Source: VRUE01 sp036271315
GTDB taxonomy: Bacteria; Actinomycetota; Thermoleophilia; Solirubrobacterales; 70-9
DNA length: 64,000 nucleotides
Direction of reading: 5' to 3'
Assembly (NCBI GenBank): GCA_036271315.1
Contig: DATBAV010000017.1
Span: 43,495-107,494 of the forward strand
Every line of letters begins with the position of its first letter. The first letter of the stretch is position 1. Below the pieces are notes generated by a model. That model saw nothing but the letters and a program-made list of their open reading frames with translations. It was not told where the DNA came from and did not search any database. Both the position numbers and the translations under genes were made by a program. Positions 1 through 8,058 of this stretch are shown here, in pieces.

Positions 1-534
1 CTCCAGGGTGTCCTCGAGTTCGGCGATCCGCATTCCCTCGCCGTCGCACTCGATCTGGATCGTCTCCGCCTGGTAGCTGCAGAAGACGGGAATCGCGCCG
101 GGGTAGGTGGGCGCCTCGCAGATCACCACGTCGCCGGGATCGACCAGCGCCTTGCAGATCAGGTCAATCGCCTGCTGGCCGCCGGTGGTGACGATCACGT
201 CGTCGGGGTCGGGGAGCATTCCCTCGGCGCCCATCACTTCGACAATGCAGTCGACGGTCTCGCTGAAGCCCTCGGTTGGGCCGTACTGCAGCGCCTCGGC
301 CGCCGACTCCTGGGCGATGCGGGTCATCTGCGCGGCAAAGGTCTGAGGGGGGAAGGTCGAGGTGTCGGGCAGGCCGCCGGCGAGCGAGATCACCTCGGGG
401 CGCGCCGTCACGGCCATCAGGTCGCGCATTGCCGAGGAGCGCATCACCCGCGTGCGCTCGGCAAAGAGGCCCGCGTAGCGCTCGAGATCGCTGCTGCTGG
501 CGTGGGCGCGACGCCGGTGGGGCGGGTCGGACAT
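1..534 (-). CDS. PLP-dependent class I/II aminotransferase (N-terminal part)
   Basis: The gene runs off the left edge, so only the first 178 residues are present, from an ATG at 534. Visible fold-type I landmarks are ISLAGGLPD (49-57), YGPTEG (84-89), TTGGQQAID (116-124) and EAPTYPG (140-146). These match the 2-aminoadipate/aromatic aminotransferase (LysN/ARO8-like) branch, in which the N-terminal half carries the substrate loop and cofactor-stacking segment. The PLP lysine would lie beyond the window. No DNA-binding domain precedes it, so it is not a complete MocR regulator. Family assignment is firm; the substrate is not determined. Confidence 0.85.
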   Translation of the reverse strand, partial: MSDPPHRRRAHASSSDLERYAGLFAERTRVMRSSAMRDLMAVTARPEVISLAGGLPDTSTFPPQTFAAQMTRIAQESAAEALQYGPTEGFSETVDCIVEVMGAEGMLPDPDDVIVTTGGQQAIDLICKALVDPGDVVICEAPTYPGAIPVFCSYQAETIQIECDGEGMRIAELEDTLE

Positions 535-588
535 GGGGGATAGTGTGGCGAATCCGCGTCGTCCCGCTCGGGGAGTTAGGTTTTCGGC

Positions 589-1023
589 GTGGGATCTTTC
601 TCCGGCATCTGCCTCGAGCTCGGCATCGGCATCGCTATCGGCATGCTCGCCGGCACCACCGGCACGCACGGCTCCGCCCGCGGCCGGATGACGATCCTCG
701 CCGGCGTGATTGCGATCGTCATCGGCTTCCTGCTGTCGGGAACCGCGAACGTCAGCTCGCTGGCCGGGGCCTTCTTCTGCTTGGTTGGAGCCGTTTTCGC
801 CTGCCTGATCGTCAGCGACGTAGTCAGCTCGGCCGGCCGCCGCGAGGGCAGTGGGGCCGGAGCCCTCGGCTTCCTCGTCTCGCTAGCCGCCCTAATCGTC
901 GTCGCGGTAGCGATCCTGATCTCGCCGGCGATCCTGCTGGTTATCGCCGCTCTTGTGTGGCTAGGAATCTCAAGACGCCGACGCGCCCAGCGCAAACACG
1001 CCGGCCTCCGCGTACTGCGCTAA
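589..1023 (+). CDS. Small integral membrane protein of unknown function
   Basis: The product is 144 residues, starting at GTG. It is dominated by hydrophobic stretches: a Gly/Ile-rich segment at about 8-22, then about 33-50, 55-75, 92-108 and 112-128. It ends in a basic SRRRRAQRK tail, which suggests four to five membrane passes with a cytoplasmic C terminus. GC-rich third positions support coding. The TAA stop is the first base triplet of a long hairpin element. I do not recognise a family. Confidence 0.6.
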   Translation: MGSFSGICLELGIGIAIGMLAGTTGTHGSARGRMTILAGVIAIVIGFLLSGTANVSSLAGAFFCLVGAVFACLIVSDVVSSAGRREGSGAGALGFLVSLAALIVVAVAILISPAILLVIAALVWLGISRRRRAQRKHAGLRVLR

Positions 1024-1138
1024 GACCAGTCCCGGTAGGGGTGGAACGTCTTGCACTTTTTCGGCGTGCGCTAGAGGCGCCAGCCCAGCGACTCTTCACC
1101 GAAAAAGTTAAGTGGAACCCCTACCGGGACTGGTCTTA
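1021..1138. repeat. Stem-loop element A (shared-core hairpin family)
   Basis: An inverted repeat has a perfect outer stem of about 22 bp (1021-1041 with 1118-1138). A second inner stem follows, ACTTTTTCGG pairing with CCGAAAAAGT, enclosing a loop of about 32 nt that contains GGCGCC. The left arm begins with the stop codon of the upstream gene. The reverse complement of the inner half matches the elements at 10104 and 45045, while the outer arm sequence does not. It has no U-run typical of an intrinsic terminator. Confidence 0.85.
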
Positions 1139-1171
1139 GGGCCCGCCCGCGCAGTTGGGGATGATGCGCTA

Positions 1172-2686
1172 GTGCCCGCCAAGAAGCTGATCCTCACCTA
1201 CGTCGACTCGCTGCGCACGGACATGCTGGAACGTACCGTCGCCGAGGGTCGCGCACCCACCTTCGCCGCCCTGATCGAGCGCGGCGTGCTCGTGCCCGAC
1301 TGCGTCTCCAGCTTCCCCTCGGTAACGCCGGTCGCCAGCGCCGAGATGGTCACCGGGCGCGCCGCCGACGGTCACTGGATCAGCGGGATGAACTGGTACC
1401 ACCGGCTGGAGCGGCGCTACGTCGAGTACGGCTCCTCGCTGGAGGCAACCCGGGCCTTCGGCGTCTTCCGCTCCCTCTACGACCTCGTCTACAACATGAA
1501 CCTCGCCCACCTCAACCCGGGCGTCGAGACCCTCTTCGAGCAGCTCGACGATGCCGGCCTGCGCACCGCCTGCACGCCCTTCCTGATCTACCGCGGCCGC
1601 CACCGCCACCAGGTCTCGCTCGAGGGTCTGCTGCGCCGCGCGGTCGACGCTACCCGGCTCAAGTTCCGCCACCACACCTGGGGCCCGGCCGAGCTCTTCT
1701 ACGGCGACCTCTACGCCAGCCGCGAGGTTCCCTGCAAATCAACTTCGATCCCTGGCAATCGCGACGGCTACTCGGCCTGCTGCTCGGCCGAGCTGGCCAA
1801 GTCCGACGGCTTCGACTTCCTGCTCTTCTCGCTGCCCGACAACGACAACTACTCGCACCGCCACGGCCCGGCGGCCAGCGTGGAGTCGATCGCCAAGGCT
1901 GACCACTGCTTCGGCAAACTCGTCGAGGCGGCCGGCGACCTCGAGTCCTTCCTCGACCGCTACGCCGTGATCTTGCTCGCCGATCACGCTCAGACCCCCG
2001 TGCACCGGGGGCTGCCGCTCGCCGAACTGCTGAGCCGCGAGTGGGCGGTGCTGCAGCCGTCGGAGTCCGAACCGGAGTCGGCCCAGATCGCGGTCAGCCC
2101 TACCGGCCGCGCGGCCTACGTCTACCTGCTGCCGGGCGAGGGTGAGCGCGCCGATCCCGGGGCGCTGCGTCAGGCCCTCACCGTGATCGAGGGCGTCGAC
2201 CTCGTCTGCCGCCTCGAGGGGGCAGACGGGCAGCCACTGGTGAGGAGCGAGCCGGGAGCGCCGCGAGAGGGCTGCCGCGCCGTGGTCGAAAGGGGAGAGG
2301 CGCGGCTCAGCTTTCGACCCGGAGGGCCGCTCGCCGACCTGCGCGGCGGCCGCTGGCAGGTCGAGGGAGACCTGGAGGCATTGGAGGCGACGATCGAGGA
2401 CGGCCGCCTGCGCAGCGAGACCTACCCCGATCCCCTCGCCCGTGTTTGGTCGGCGCTCAGCGCTCCCCACGCCGGCGACTTTCTGCTCTCGCTGCAACCC
2501 GGGTTCGAGGCCGTCGATTGGGGTGGAGTCACCCACGCCGGCGGCGGCAGTCACGGCTCGCTGCACGCCGGCGACTCGCTCGGCCCGCTGCTCTTCGTCG
2601 GCTGCGGCCCCGAGGCGGCGAGCGAGCGCGAGCAGTGGACCCTCAGCGACGTGGCGCCGGCGGTTCTCGACCACTTCGGGCTATGA
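1172..2686 (+). CDS. Alkaline phosphatase superfamily phosphodiesterase/pyrophosphatase
   Basis: This is a type I phosphodiesterase/nucleotide pyrophosphatase-like enzyme of about 504 residues. Metal-site signatures are visible: TYVDSLRTDML near residue 12 (first Asp), the nucleophile region FPSVTPVASAEM, LPDNDNYSHRHGP, LLADHAQTPVH and SHGSLHAGDS. No signal peptide is evident, so it appears cytoplasmic or membrane-associated. GTG 1172 follows a GGGGA box. The in-frame ATG at 1112 lies inside hairpin A and is less likely. Its stop overlaps the next start by ATGA, which couples it to the membrane glycosyltransferase and suggests a shared lipid-phosphate or glycolipid role. The substrate is unknown. 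Confidence 0.85.
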   Translation: MPAKKLILTYVDSLRTDMLERTVAEGRAPTFAALIERGVLVPDCVSSFPSVTPVASAEMVTGRAADGHWISGMNWYHRLERRYVEYGSSLEATRAFGVFRSLYDLVYNMNLAHLNPGVETLFEQLDDAGLRTACTPFLIYRGRHRHQVSLEGLLRRAVDATRLKFRHHTWGPAELFYGDLYASREVPCKSTSIPGNRDGYSACCSAELAKSDGFDFLLFSLPDNDNYSHRHGPAASVESIAKADHCFGKLVEAAGDLESFLDRYAVILLADHAQTPVHRGLPLAELLSREWAVLQPSESEPESAQIAVSPTGRAAYVYLLPGEGERADPGALRQALTVIEGVDLVCRLEGADGQPLVRSEPGAPREGCRAVVERGEARLSFRPGGPLADLRGGRWQVEGDLEALEATIEDGRLRSETYPDPLARVWSALSAPHAGDFLLSLQPGFEAVDWGGVTHAGGGSHGSLHAGDSLGPLLFVGCGPEAASEREQWTLSDVAPAVLDHFGL

Positions 2687-4266
2687 GGTGGCTGGCGGCC
2701 CTTCTCGCCGCCGCCCTGCTCTGCCTGCCCGCGCTCGCCGCCGCGGCGCCCGCCGAAGTCACCGCCGCGGAAGCGGCTCAGATCGCGGCTCGCGATCCCA
2801 ACGTCGCCAAGGAGACGCGGGCCAACGGAACCCTGACTCACGCCGTCAACAAGGTGGACGGCAACTGGGAGGTCGGTTACTTCGGCGCCGACAAGGAGGT
2901 CGCGCTGGTCATCGTCGATCCTCAGACCGGCCTCGTTCGGGAGTCCTGGACCGGCTATCAGGTCGCTTGGAAAATGGCCCGCGGTTACTCGGGCGCCTTC
3001 GGCCACAAGCTCAATGCGCCCTACGTCTTCCTGCCGCTCTGCGCGATCTTCCTACTCGGCCTCCTCGACTGGCGCCGCCTGCGCCGGATCGTCAACCTCG
3101 ACCTGCTCGTCCTGCTCGGCTTCGGTGTCTCCAACTTCTTCTTCAACCGAGCCGAAATCGGCGTCTCGGTGCCACTCCAGTACATCCCGCTCACCTACCT
3201 GTTCGGCCGCGCGCTGTGGATCGGGATGCGGGGTGGGGGAGAGGGGATCAAGCCTCGCTGGCCGGCAGCGTGGCTGCTGATTGCGGCCCTCTTCCTGATC
3301 GGTTTCCGAGTTGGCCTCAACATGGCCGACTCGGGCGTGATCGACGTCGGCTACGCCGGGGTGGTGGGCGCGGATCGGATCGCCCACGGCGAACCGATCT
3401 ACGACAACTTCCCCGAAGACGTCTCCCAGGGCGATACCTACGGCCCGGTCAACTACCTCGCCTACGTTCCCTTCGAGCGGATCTGGCCGTGGTCGGGAAC
3501 CTGGAACGACCTCCCCGCCGCCCACGGCGCCGCGGTCTTCTTCGACCTCGCCACCTTCGCCCTGCTGATCTTCCTCGGCCGCCGCATCCGCCCCGGCCCG
3601 GCCGGCAACAAACTCGCCGCGACCCTCGCCTTCGGCTGGGCCGCCTACCCGTACACAGCCTTCACCCTGCTCTCCAACTCGAACGACTCGCTCGTTGCGA
3701 TGCTCCTGGTTGCGACGCTTCTCGTCCTCGCCAAGCCAGCGGCCCGCGGCGTGATGGCGGCCCTGGCCACCTTCGCCAAGTTCGCCCCAGCCGTCCTCGC
3801 CCCAATGCTGCTCACCTACGGAGAGAGACGCTGGCGCTTCGTCCTTGCCTTCGCCGCCACGACCGTCGCCGTAATGCTCTGGCCCGCAATCGACCCCGGC
3901 CTCCACACCGTCTACGAGCGCACCATCGCCTTCCAAGCAGGCCGCAGCTCACCATTCAGCATCTGGGGTCAAACCAACCTCGAACCCCTGCGCATCGCGA
4001 TTCTCGTAGGAGTCGCCACTCTTGCCATCGCATTTGCCTGGTGGCCCAAGGAGAAGAAGCTCTTCCAAGTCGCGGCGTTGGGCGCGGCCCTACTGATCGG
4101 CGTCCAGCTAACAATGCACCACTGGTTCTACCTCTACATCGTCTGGTTCTACCCCTTGCTCCTGGTCGCGATGGCAGTGCGATCGCCCGTCGACGGACAC
4201 TCAGCGCAGCCTCCGGCTGCGCGGCCGGCGATGGGTGACCGCACTGCCCCCACGCTCACGAGCTAG
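2683..4266 (+). CDS. GT-C-like polytopic membrane glycosyltransferase with PepSY-like N terminus
   Basis: The protein has 527 residues. A signal-like segment (1-22) precedes a soluble stretch of about 90 residues (EVTAAEAAQIAARDP ... DPQTGLVRESW) that resembles a PepSY fold. About ten hydrophobic segments follow. The loop GEPIYDNFPED ... YGPVNYLAYVP is typical of DUF2029/GT87-type polyprenyl-phosphate-dependent transferases, where an acidic loop after the first transmembrane pair is catalytic. The start overlaps the phosphodiesterase stop (ATGA). The last roughly 30 residues are encoded across a hairpin and look non-conserved. The 3' end overlaps the convergent metallophosphoesterase gene by 11 bp. 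Donor and acceptor are unknown. Confidence 0.7.
   Translation: MRWLAALLAAALLCLPALAAAAPAEVTAAEAAQIAARDPNVAKETRANGTLTHAVNKVDGNWEVGYFGADKEVALVIVDPQTGLVRESWTGYQVAWKMARGYSGAFGHKLNAPYVFLPLCAIFLLGLLDWRRLRRIVNLDLLVLLGFGVSNFFFNRAEIGVSVPLQYIPLTYLFGRALWIGMRGGGEGIKPRWPAAWLLIAALFLIGFRVGLNMADSGVIDVGYAGVVGADRIAHGEPIYDNFPEDVSQGDTYGPVNYLAYVPFERIWPWSGTWNDLPAAHGAAVFFDLATFALLIFLGRRIRPGPAGNKLAATLAFGWAAYPYTAFTLLSNSNDSLVAMLLVATLLVLAKPAARGVMAALATFAKFAPAVLAPMLLTYGERRWRFVLAFAATTVAVMLWPAIDPGLHTVYERTIAFQAGRSSPFSIWGQTNLEPLRIAILVGVATLAIAFAWWPKEKKLFQVAALGAALLIGVQLTMHHWFYLYIVWFYPLLLVAMAVRSPVDGHSAQPPAARPAMGDRTAPTLTS
4179..4242. repeat. Hairpin at the 3' end of the membrane glycosyltransferase gene
   Basis: The inner perfect stem is GCGCAGCC (4204-4211) with GGCTGCGC (4215-4222). 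An outer imperfect 17-bp pairing (4179-4195 with 4226-4242) uses G-U pairs. It lies inside the coding end and just before the convergent gene, so it could end transcription in both directions. The 8-mer GACACTCA before the inner stem also occurs in the hairpin at 7966. Confidence 0.55.
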
Positions 4267-5032
4267 GCGCAGGAACCATCACGGCCTCGATCGAGTCAGC
4301 CAATCCTGCGTCATTGACATCGACCACAGCCCCCATCACCCAAACGTCCTCTTCCGCCGTCTCAAACTTGATCGGCATCTGGGTGATCATCTGCTCCAAG
4401 ATCAGCTCCGGTTTCACGCCCAGCACGCTGGTCCGCGACCCAGTCATCCCCACGTCGGAGATGAAAGCGGTGCCCTGGGGCAGTACCCGCGCGTCGGCCG
4501 TGGGCACGTGGGTATGGGTGCCGAGCACCCCCGCCACCCGCCCGTCGAGGTGCCAGCCCATCGCGACCTTCTCGCTGGTCACCTCGGCGTGGAAGTCGAC
4601 GATGACGAAGTCGGCCTCGATCTTCTCGAGGATGTTGTCGGCCTCGTGAAAGGGCGAGCGCGCGACCCGCAGGCCGATCGCGCCGCTGAGGTTGATCACG
4701 CCGCATCGCTGGCCGCCGATCTCGATGACGGTGTAGCCGCGGCCGGGGTTGGCGTAGGGGTAGTTGGCCGGCCGGATCAGCCGCTCGCTGCGGTTGAGGA
4801 AGCCGTAGACCTCGCGGTGGCGATAGACGTGGTTGCCGGTGGTGATCACGTCGGCACCAGCGTCGAAGAGGGCGTTGGCGGTCTTCTCGGTGATTCCCAT
4901 TCCGCCGGCCGAGTTCTCGCCGTTGACGACCACCATCTCCGGCGCGAAGCGCTCGCGCAGCTCTGGCATCGCGGCGGCGAGACCGCGGCGGCCGGGCCCG
5001 CCGACCACATCGCCGATGAAGAGGACCTTCAT
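4256..5032 (-). CDS. YmdB-family metallophosphoesterase
   Basis: The product is 258 residues, the full length of the TIGR00282/YmdB family. Metal-binding motifs appear in order: FIGDVVGGPGR (about 5-15), NGENSAGG (about 37-44), TGNHVY (about 65-70), DFHAEVTSEK and GTHTHVPT. Characterised members are phosphodiesterases active on 2',3'-cyclic nucleotides or cAMP and affect global RNA and biofilm state. In many genomes the gene follows rny; here it does not. ATG at 5032. A short palindrome, CGCAATTGCG (5050-5059), lies in the 41-nt divergent gap to the next gene. Confidence 0.9.
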   Translation of the reverse strand: MKVLFIGDVVGGPGRRGLAAAMPELRERFAPEMVVVNGENSAGGMGITEKTANALFDAGADVITTGNHVYRHREVYGFLNRSERLIRPANYPYANPGRGYTVIEIGGQRCGVINLSGAIGLRVARSPFHEADNILEKIEADFVIVDFHAEVTSEKVAMGWHLDGRVAGVLGTHTHVPTADARVLPQGTAFISDVGMTGSRTSVLGVKPELILEQMITQMPIKFETAEEDVWVMGAVVDVNDAGLADSIEAVMVPAPSS

Positions 5033-5073
5033 GGTGCTGACCCTATCCGCGCAATTGCGAAAGGGTGTGCGGG

Positions 5074-5760
5074 GTGAACGAGCGAAACGATGTTGTCGAG
5101 CGCGCCCTCGGCTATCCCTACGGTGCCCCGGCCGGTCCCTTCATCCAGCTCGGCCACCAGACTCTCGATCCCGATGCGCTGGAGATCGACCGCGAGGCGC
5201 GCACGCCGGTGCTGGCCTATGGCTCGAACGCGGCTCCCAAAGTCCTCTCGCGCAAGCTGGCGCTGACCGACCAGCCAGTGCTCGTCGTCCCCGCTCGACT
5301 CTGCGGCTTCGATGTCGTCTATTCCGCTCACATCTCTCCCTACGGCGCCATTCCCGCGACCCTCCAGCGCAGCTCCGCGACCGAAGTCCGGGTCCACGTC
5401 ATCTACATGACCGACGCCCAGATCGGCGTCATCTCGGCGACCGAGCCGAACTACGAACCGGAGCTGCTCGAGGGCATCGAGTGCCGGCTCGAAGACGGCG
5501 AGGAGTTGAGCGAGGTCTCGGCCTACATCAGCCGCCACGGCTGCCTGCTCGTCGATGGCTCCGAGGTCGCCCTCGCGGCGGTCAGCGCGAGCGGTAGGAC
5601 GCTTGCCGCGATTGCGGAGCCCGAAGCGATGGAGTTGGTCAGGTCCTCGCTCTGTCCCGACACCGACCTCGAGTCCTTCGTGCTCGCCAACGTCAGCGAT
5701 CCCAACCTCTCTCAGTCACGCTCGGCGCAGCTGCCGCGCCGCCCCCTTTCCCCGGCCTGA
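5074..5760 (+). CDS. Gamma-glutamylcyclotransferase-like protein
   Basis: This is a 228-residue cytosolic protein. LAYGSNAAPKVL places a YGSN loop at 49-52, the hallmark of the GGCT fold, where it binds the gamma-glutamyl moiety. A downstream acidic stretch, SATEPNYEPELLEG, could carry the general-acid Glu. Many actinobacterial relatives are annotated only as hypothetical, so function is inferred from the loop alone. Of the in-frame GTGs at 5065 and 5074, the second is preferred because AAAGGG sits 8 nt upstream. Monocistronic, with a hairpin just after its stop. Confidence 0.6.
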   Translation: MNERNDVVERALGYPYGAPAGPFIQLGHQTLDPDALEIDREARTPVLAYGSNAAPKVLSRKLALTDQPVLVVPARLCGFDVVYSAHISPYGAIPATLQRSSATEVRVHVIYMTDAQIGVISATEPNYEPELLEGIECRLEDGEELSEVSAYISRHGCLLVDGSEVALAAVSASGRTLAAIAEPEAMELVRSSLCPDTDLESFVLANVSDPNLSQSRSAQLPRRPLSPA

Positions 5761-5766
5761 CTTTTC

Positions 5767-5815
5767 GAACTGCACCAAGTTTCCGGGCTGGCAGGCGGGA
5801 AATTTGATGCAGTTC
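5767..5815. terminator. Bidirectional hairpin between convergent genes
   Basis: GAACTGCA at 5767-5774 pairs with TGCAGTTC ending at 5815. The stem continues inward through CAAGTTTCC and GGAAATTTG with one mismatch and one G-U pair, giving about 20 bp. It fills the 57-nt gap between two convergent genes. The stem itself supplies an AAA/TTT run on each strand. Position and shape favour a shared terminator. Confidence 0.6.
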
Positions 5816-5817
5816 AC

Positions 5818-7170
5818 TCAGACCGCGCTGAAGCGGCGCAGCGCGAGCCGAGCCAGCAGGCCGTAGGCGACGATCAGGATGCCGAGGTGGAGCATGGCGC
5901 CGCCCATGCTCGGGCCGCTGGGGTCAAGGGCCGCGGTCATCGCCTGCAGCGCCGGCTTGAAGGGGAAGAGCGCGGCAATCACCTTGATCGCGTCATAGAG
6001 AGCCGGCCCGACCGTGCCGGAGGGGATCAACGAGAGGAAGGCGACCGGCAGGGTGACCATGAAGGCGAGCAGCGAGACCGCCCGCACCTCTCGCGCCGCC
6101 GCTCCGAGGGCAGCCCCAGCCGTCCCCAGGGCAGCGCCGCCACCAACGATCGCCAGCAACCAGAGGCCGACGCGACTCCAGTGCAGGGGCACGAAGATGG
6201 CCAGCCCGGTGAGCATCAGCAGGGTGACGAGGAGGCCGACCGCGACGCCGAGTGCGACCTTCTCGGTCAGCAGCGCCGAGCGTGAGACCAGCCCTCGGGT
6301 CAGCCGCGGGAAGGCGTTCTCCTCCCGCTCCAGCGCCAGCGACCCGGCGACGAGCAGGACCGTGACGAACGCAAGGGTGAAGGTGGCCGCCACCGCGATC
6401 GCGAAGATTTCGAGCGGCGGGGTAGAGGCGCTGACCACCTGCTTGTCGACCTCGATCGGCTGGGAGAGGCGAGTGAGCAGGGTCGCCGCGGTGCCCAGGT
6501 TGCTCTTCGTCAGGGTGGTGAAGCGGAGGACCTGGTCGAGCGAGTCGCGCAGCGCCCCGGGCGGCAGCGAGGCGCGCACCGCGTGCAGGATGCGGGCCGT
6601 GTTGCCGAGCCCGAGGATCTGGATCGCCTGCCCGAGCACGGTGAACTGACCGCCGTGGACGACGAGCCCGACGAATTTGCCTCCTTCGTGGGCGATCCGG
6701 CGAGCGATCACCAGGTTGGCCTGGGTCATCAGCGAGCTGATCCGGTCGTTGACCAGCTGCGCCTTGACCGGATCCTCCTCGTTGACGATTACTTCGACTT
6801 CGGGCGTGCGCGGGACCGGCGTCGAGAGCGAGTTGATGTTGTCGACCAAGTCCGCCGGCAGGATCAGCGCCGCCAGCACGTCGCCGGAGCTCACCTCTTC
6901 AACCGCTTCGGCGTGGTCCTTCACGTGCACGCACTCGACCCGTTCGCAGATCCGGTCGCTGACGCCGATCTTGGGCAGTTCCGTGGTGCCGACCGAGACC
7001 CGCGACTGGGCTGGCACTTCGTTGAGGAAGGCGACGCGCGGCTTCTCCGGCGAGCGCGAGATCGCGAAGCCGACGAGGACGGCGATCAAGACCGGGTAGG
7101 CGACCAGCAGGAACGCCTGCAGGGGAGAGCGGCGGAGGATCTGCAAGTCCTTGAGCAGCAGCCAGCGCAT
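5818..7170 (-). CDS. ABC-2 type transporter permease
   Basis: The product is 450 residues from ATG 7170. One membrane segment lies near the N terminus (about 18-36). A large extracytoplasmic domain of about 230 residues follows, then a C-terminal half with five to six membrane spans, the ABC2_membrane_3 topology of drug, lipid or polysaccharide exporters. Its ATG shares one base with the stop of the ATPase gene (TGATG), so the two are translationally coupled. Open frame continues upstream of 7170, but it is antisense-like shadow of the ATPase and was not used. The substrate cannot be inferred. Confidence 0.85.
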   Translation of the reverse strand: MRWLLLKDLQILRRSPLQAFLLVAYPVLIAVLVGFAISRSPEKPRVAFLNEVPAQSRVSVGTTELPKIGVSDRICERVECVHVKDHAEAVEEVSSGDVLAALILPADLVDNINSLSTPVPRTPEVEVIVNEEDPVKAQLVNDRISSLMTQANLVIARRIAHEGGKFVGLVVHGGQFTVLGQAIQILGLGNTARILHAVRASLPPGALRDSLDQVLRFTTLTKSNLGTAATLLTRLSQPIEVDKQVVSASTPPLEIFAIAVAATFTLAFVTVLLVAGSLALEREENAFPRLTRGLVSRSALLTEKVALGVAVGLLVTLLMLTGLAIFVPLHWSRVGLWLLAIVGGGAALGTAGAALGAAAREVRAVSLLAFMVTLPVAFLSLIPSGTVGPALYDAIKVIAALFPFKPALQAMTAALDPSGPSMGGAMLHLGILIVAYGLLARLALRRFSAV

Positions 7171-7910
7171 CAGTGGCCCCGGTGGTGGAGGAAAGAGACG
7201 AAGGCGGTCTCGAAGTCCTGGCTGGCGGCCTCGGGCGCCTCCACGCGCACGGCCTCCCGCAGTCCCTCGGTCGAGCCATCGAAGAGCGTCTCGCCGTCGG
7301 CAAGCACGAGCAGCCGTTTGCCGTAGCGCTCGGCCTCCTGAATGTCGTGTGTGGAGAAGATCACCGTCGTCCCGCGCCCGCCCGCCAGCGCGACGATGAA
7401 CTCCCACAACCGCGCCCGCTGCCGCGGATCGAGCCCCACGCTCGGCTCGTCGAGCAACAACACCGAGGGCCGCGCCAACAGCCCAATCGCAATATTGATC
7501 CGCTGCTGGTTCCCCCCCGACAACCGAGCCACGATCTCCCCCCGCCGCTCCCCAAGGCCCGTCAACTCCAACATCTCCTCCACGGAGGCGCGCGGATTCG
7601 GATGCTTCTCGAGCCGCGCGAACAACAGCAGGTTCTCCTCAACGGTTAGCCGCCTATATAGAGCAGCCTGTTGCGGCACCCAGCCAACTTCTCCCTCCGG
7701 AACGTGAACGTCACCCTCGTCGGCTCTGGAGATTCCCGCGAGGATCGAGAGCAGCGTCGTCTTACCCGCGCCGTTGGGCCCGATCACCGCCACGAGATCG
7801 CCGGCAGCGGCCTCGAAGCTGACCCCTCGCAACGCCTCGCGCTCTCCGAAGCGCTTGACCAACTTGTGCGCTTCGAGCACGGCCGCGCTCGTCCCACTCC
7901 CCGCATCCAT
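7170..7910 (-). CDS. ABC transporter ATP-binding protein
   Basis: This is a single nucleotide-binding domain of 246 residues with all motifs intact: Walker A GPNGAGKTT (about 40-48), Q-loop WVPQQAALYRR, signature LSGGNQQR, Walker B VLLLDEPSVGLD and switch STHD. It pairs with the ABC-2 permease encoded immediately downstream as an exporter of unknown cargo. ATG 7910. A 148-nt divergent gap separates it from hemB and contains a strong hairpin. Confidence 0.93.
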   Translation of the reverse strand: MDAGSGTSAAVLEAHKLVKRFGEREALRGVSFEAAAGDLVAVIGPNGAGKTTLLSILAGISRADEGDVHVPEGEVGWVPQQAALYRRLTVEENLLLFARLEKHPNPRASVEEMLELTGLGERRGEIVARLSGGNQQRINIAIGLLARPSVLLLDEPSVGLDPRQRARLWEFIVALAGGRGTTVIFSTHDIQEAERYGKRLLVLADGETLFDGSTEGLREAVRVEAPEAASQDFETAFVSFLHHRGH

Positions 7911-7965
7911 GCCGCCGAACGCTATCCGTAGCCAGGAATCGGATTGTTAGCCAGTGCTTGAGCAA

Positions 7966-8038
7966 GGGAGATAGGTGCCCTATCTCAGACACTCAAGCCC
8001 GGCGCAGCCGGGCGTCTGAGATAGGGCACCTATCTCCC
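7966..8038. repeat. Long perfect hairpin (25-bp arms) upstream of hemB
   Basis: The arms 7966-7990 and 8014-8038 are perfectly complementary. Inside them is a second stem, GCCCGGC (7997-8003) with GCCGGGC (8007-8013). Each outer arm also contains its own near-palindrome, GATAGGTGCCCTATC. It ends 20 nt before the hemB ATG, in a divergent intergenic region where a terminator is not expected. It is therefore a candidate leader structure or inserted palindromic element. Confidence 0.85.
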
Positions 8039-8058
8039 TCCCCTAAACTCGGCCTCGA

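Noticed and set aside
1021..1138. Intrinsic terminator explanation for the shared-core hairpins.
   Set aside because: There is no U-run at the stem base, the core has either orientation relative to transcription, and one copy lies inside a short operon junction; attenuation cannot be excluded, but a plain terminator does not explain the conserved loop.
2442..4238. About 600-codon open frame overlapping the phosphodiesterase and glycosyltransferase genes in another frame.
   Set aside because: Arg/Pro/Ser-rich shadow of high-GC coding sequence; the other frame carries clear motifs and coupled start/stop codons.
7171..7407. N-terminal extension of the ABC-2 permease frame beyond ATG 7170.
   Set aside because: It lies wholly inside the ATPase gene, which has all ABC motifs in its own frame; TGATG coupling fixes the permease start.
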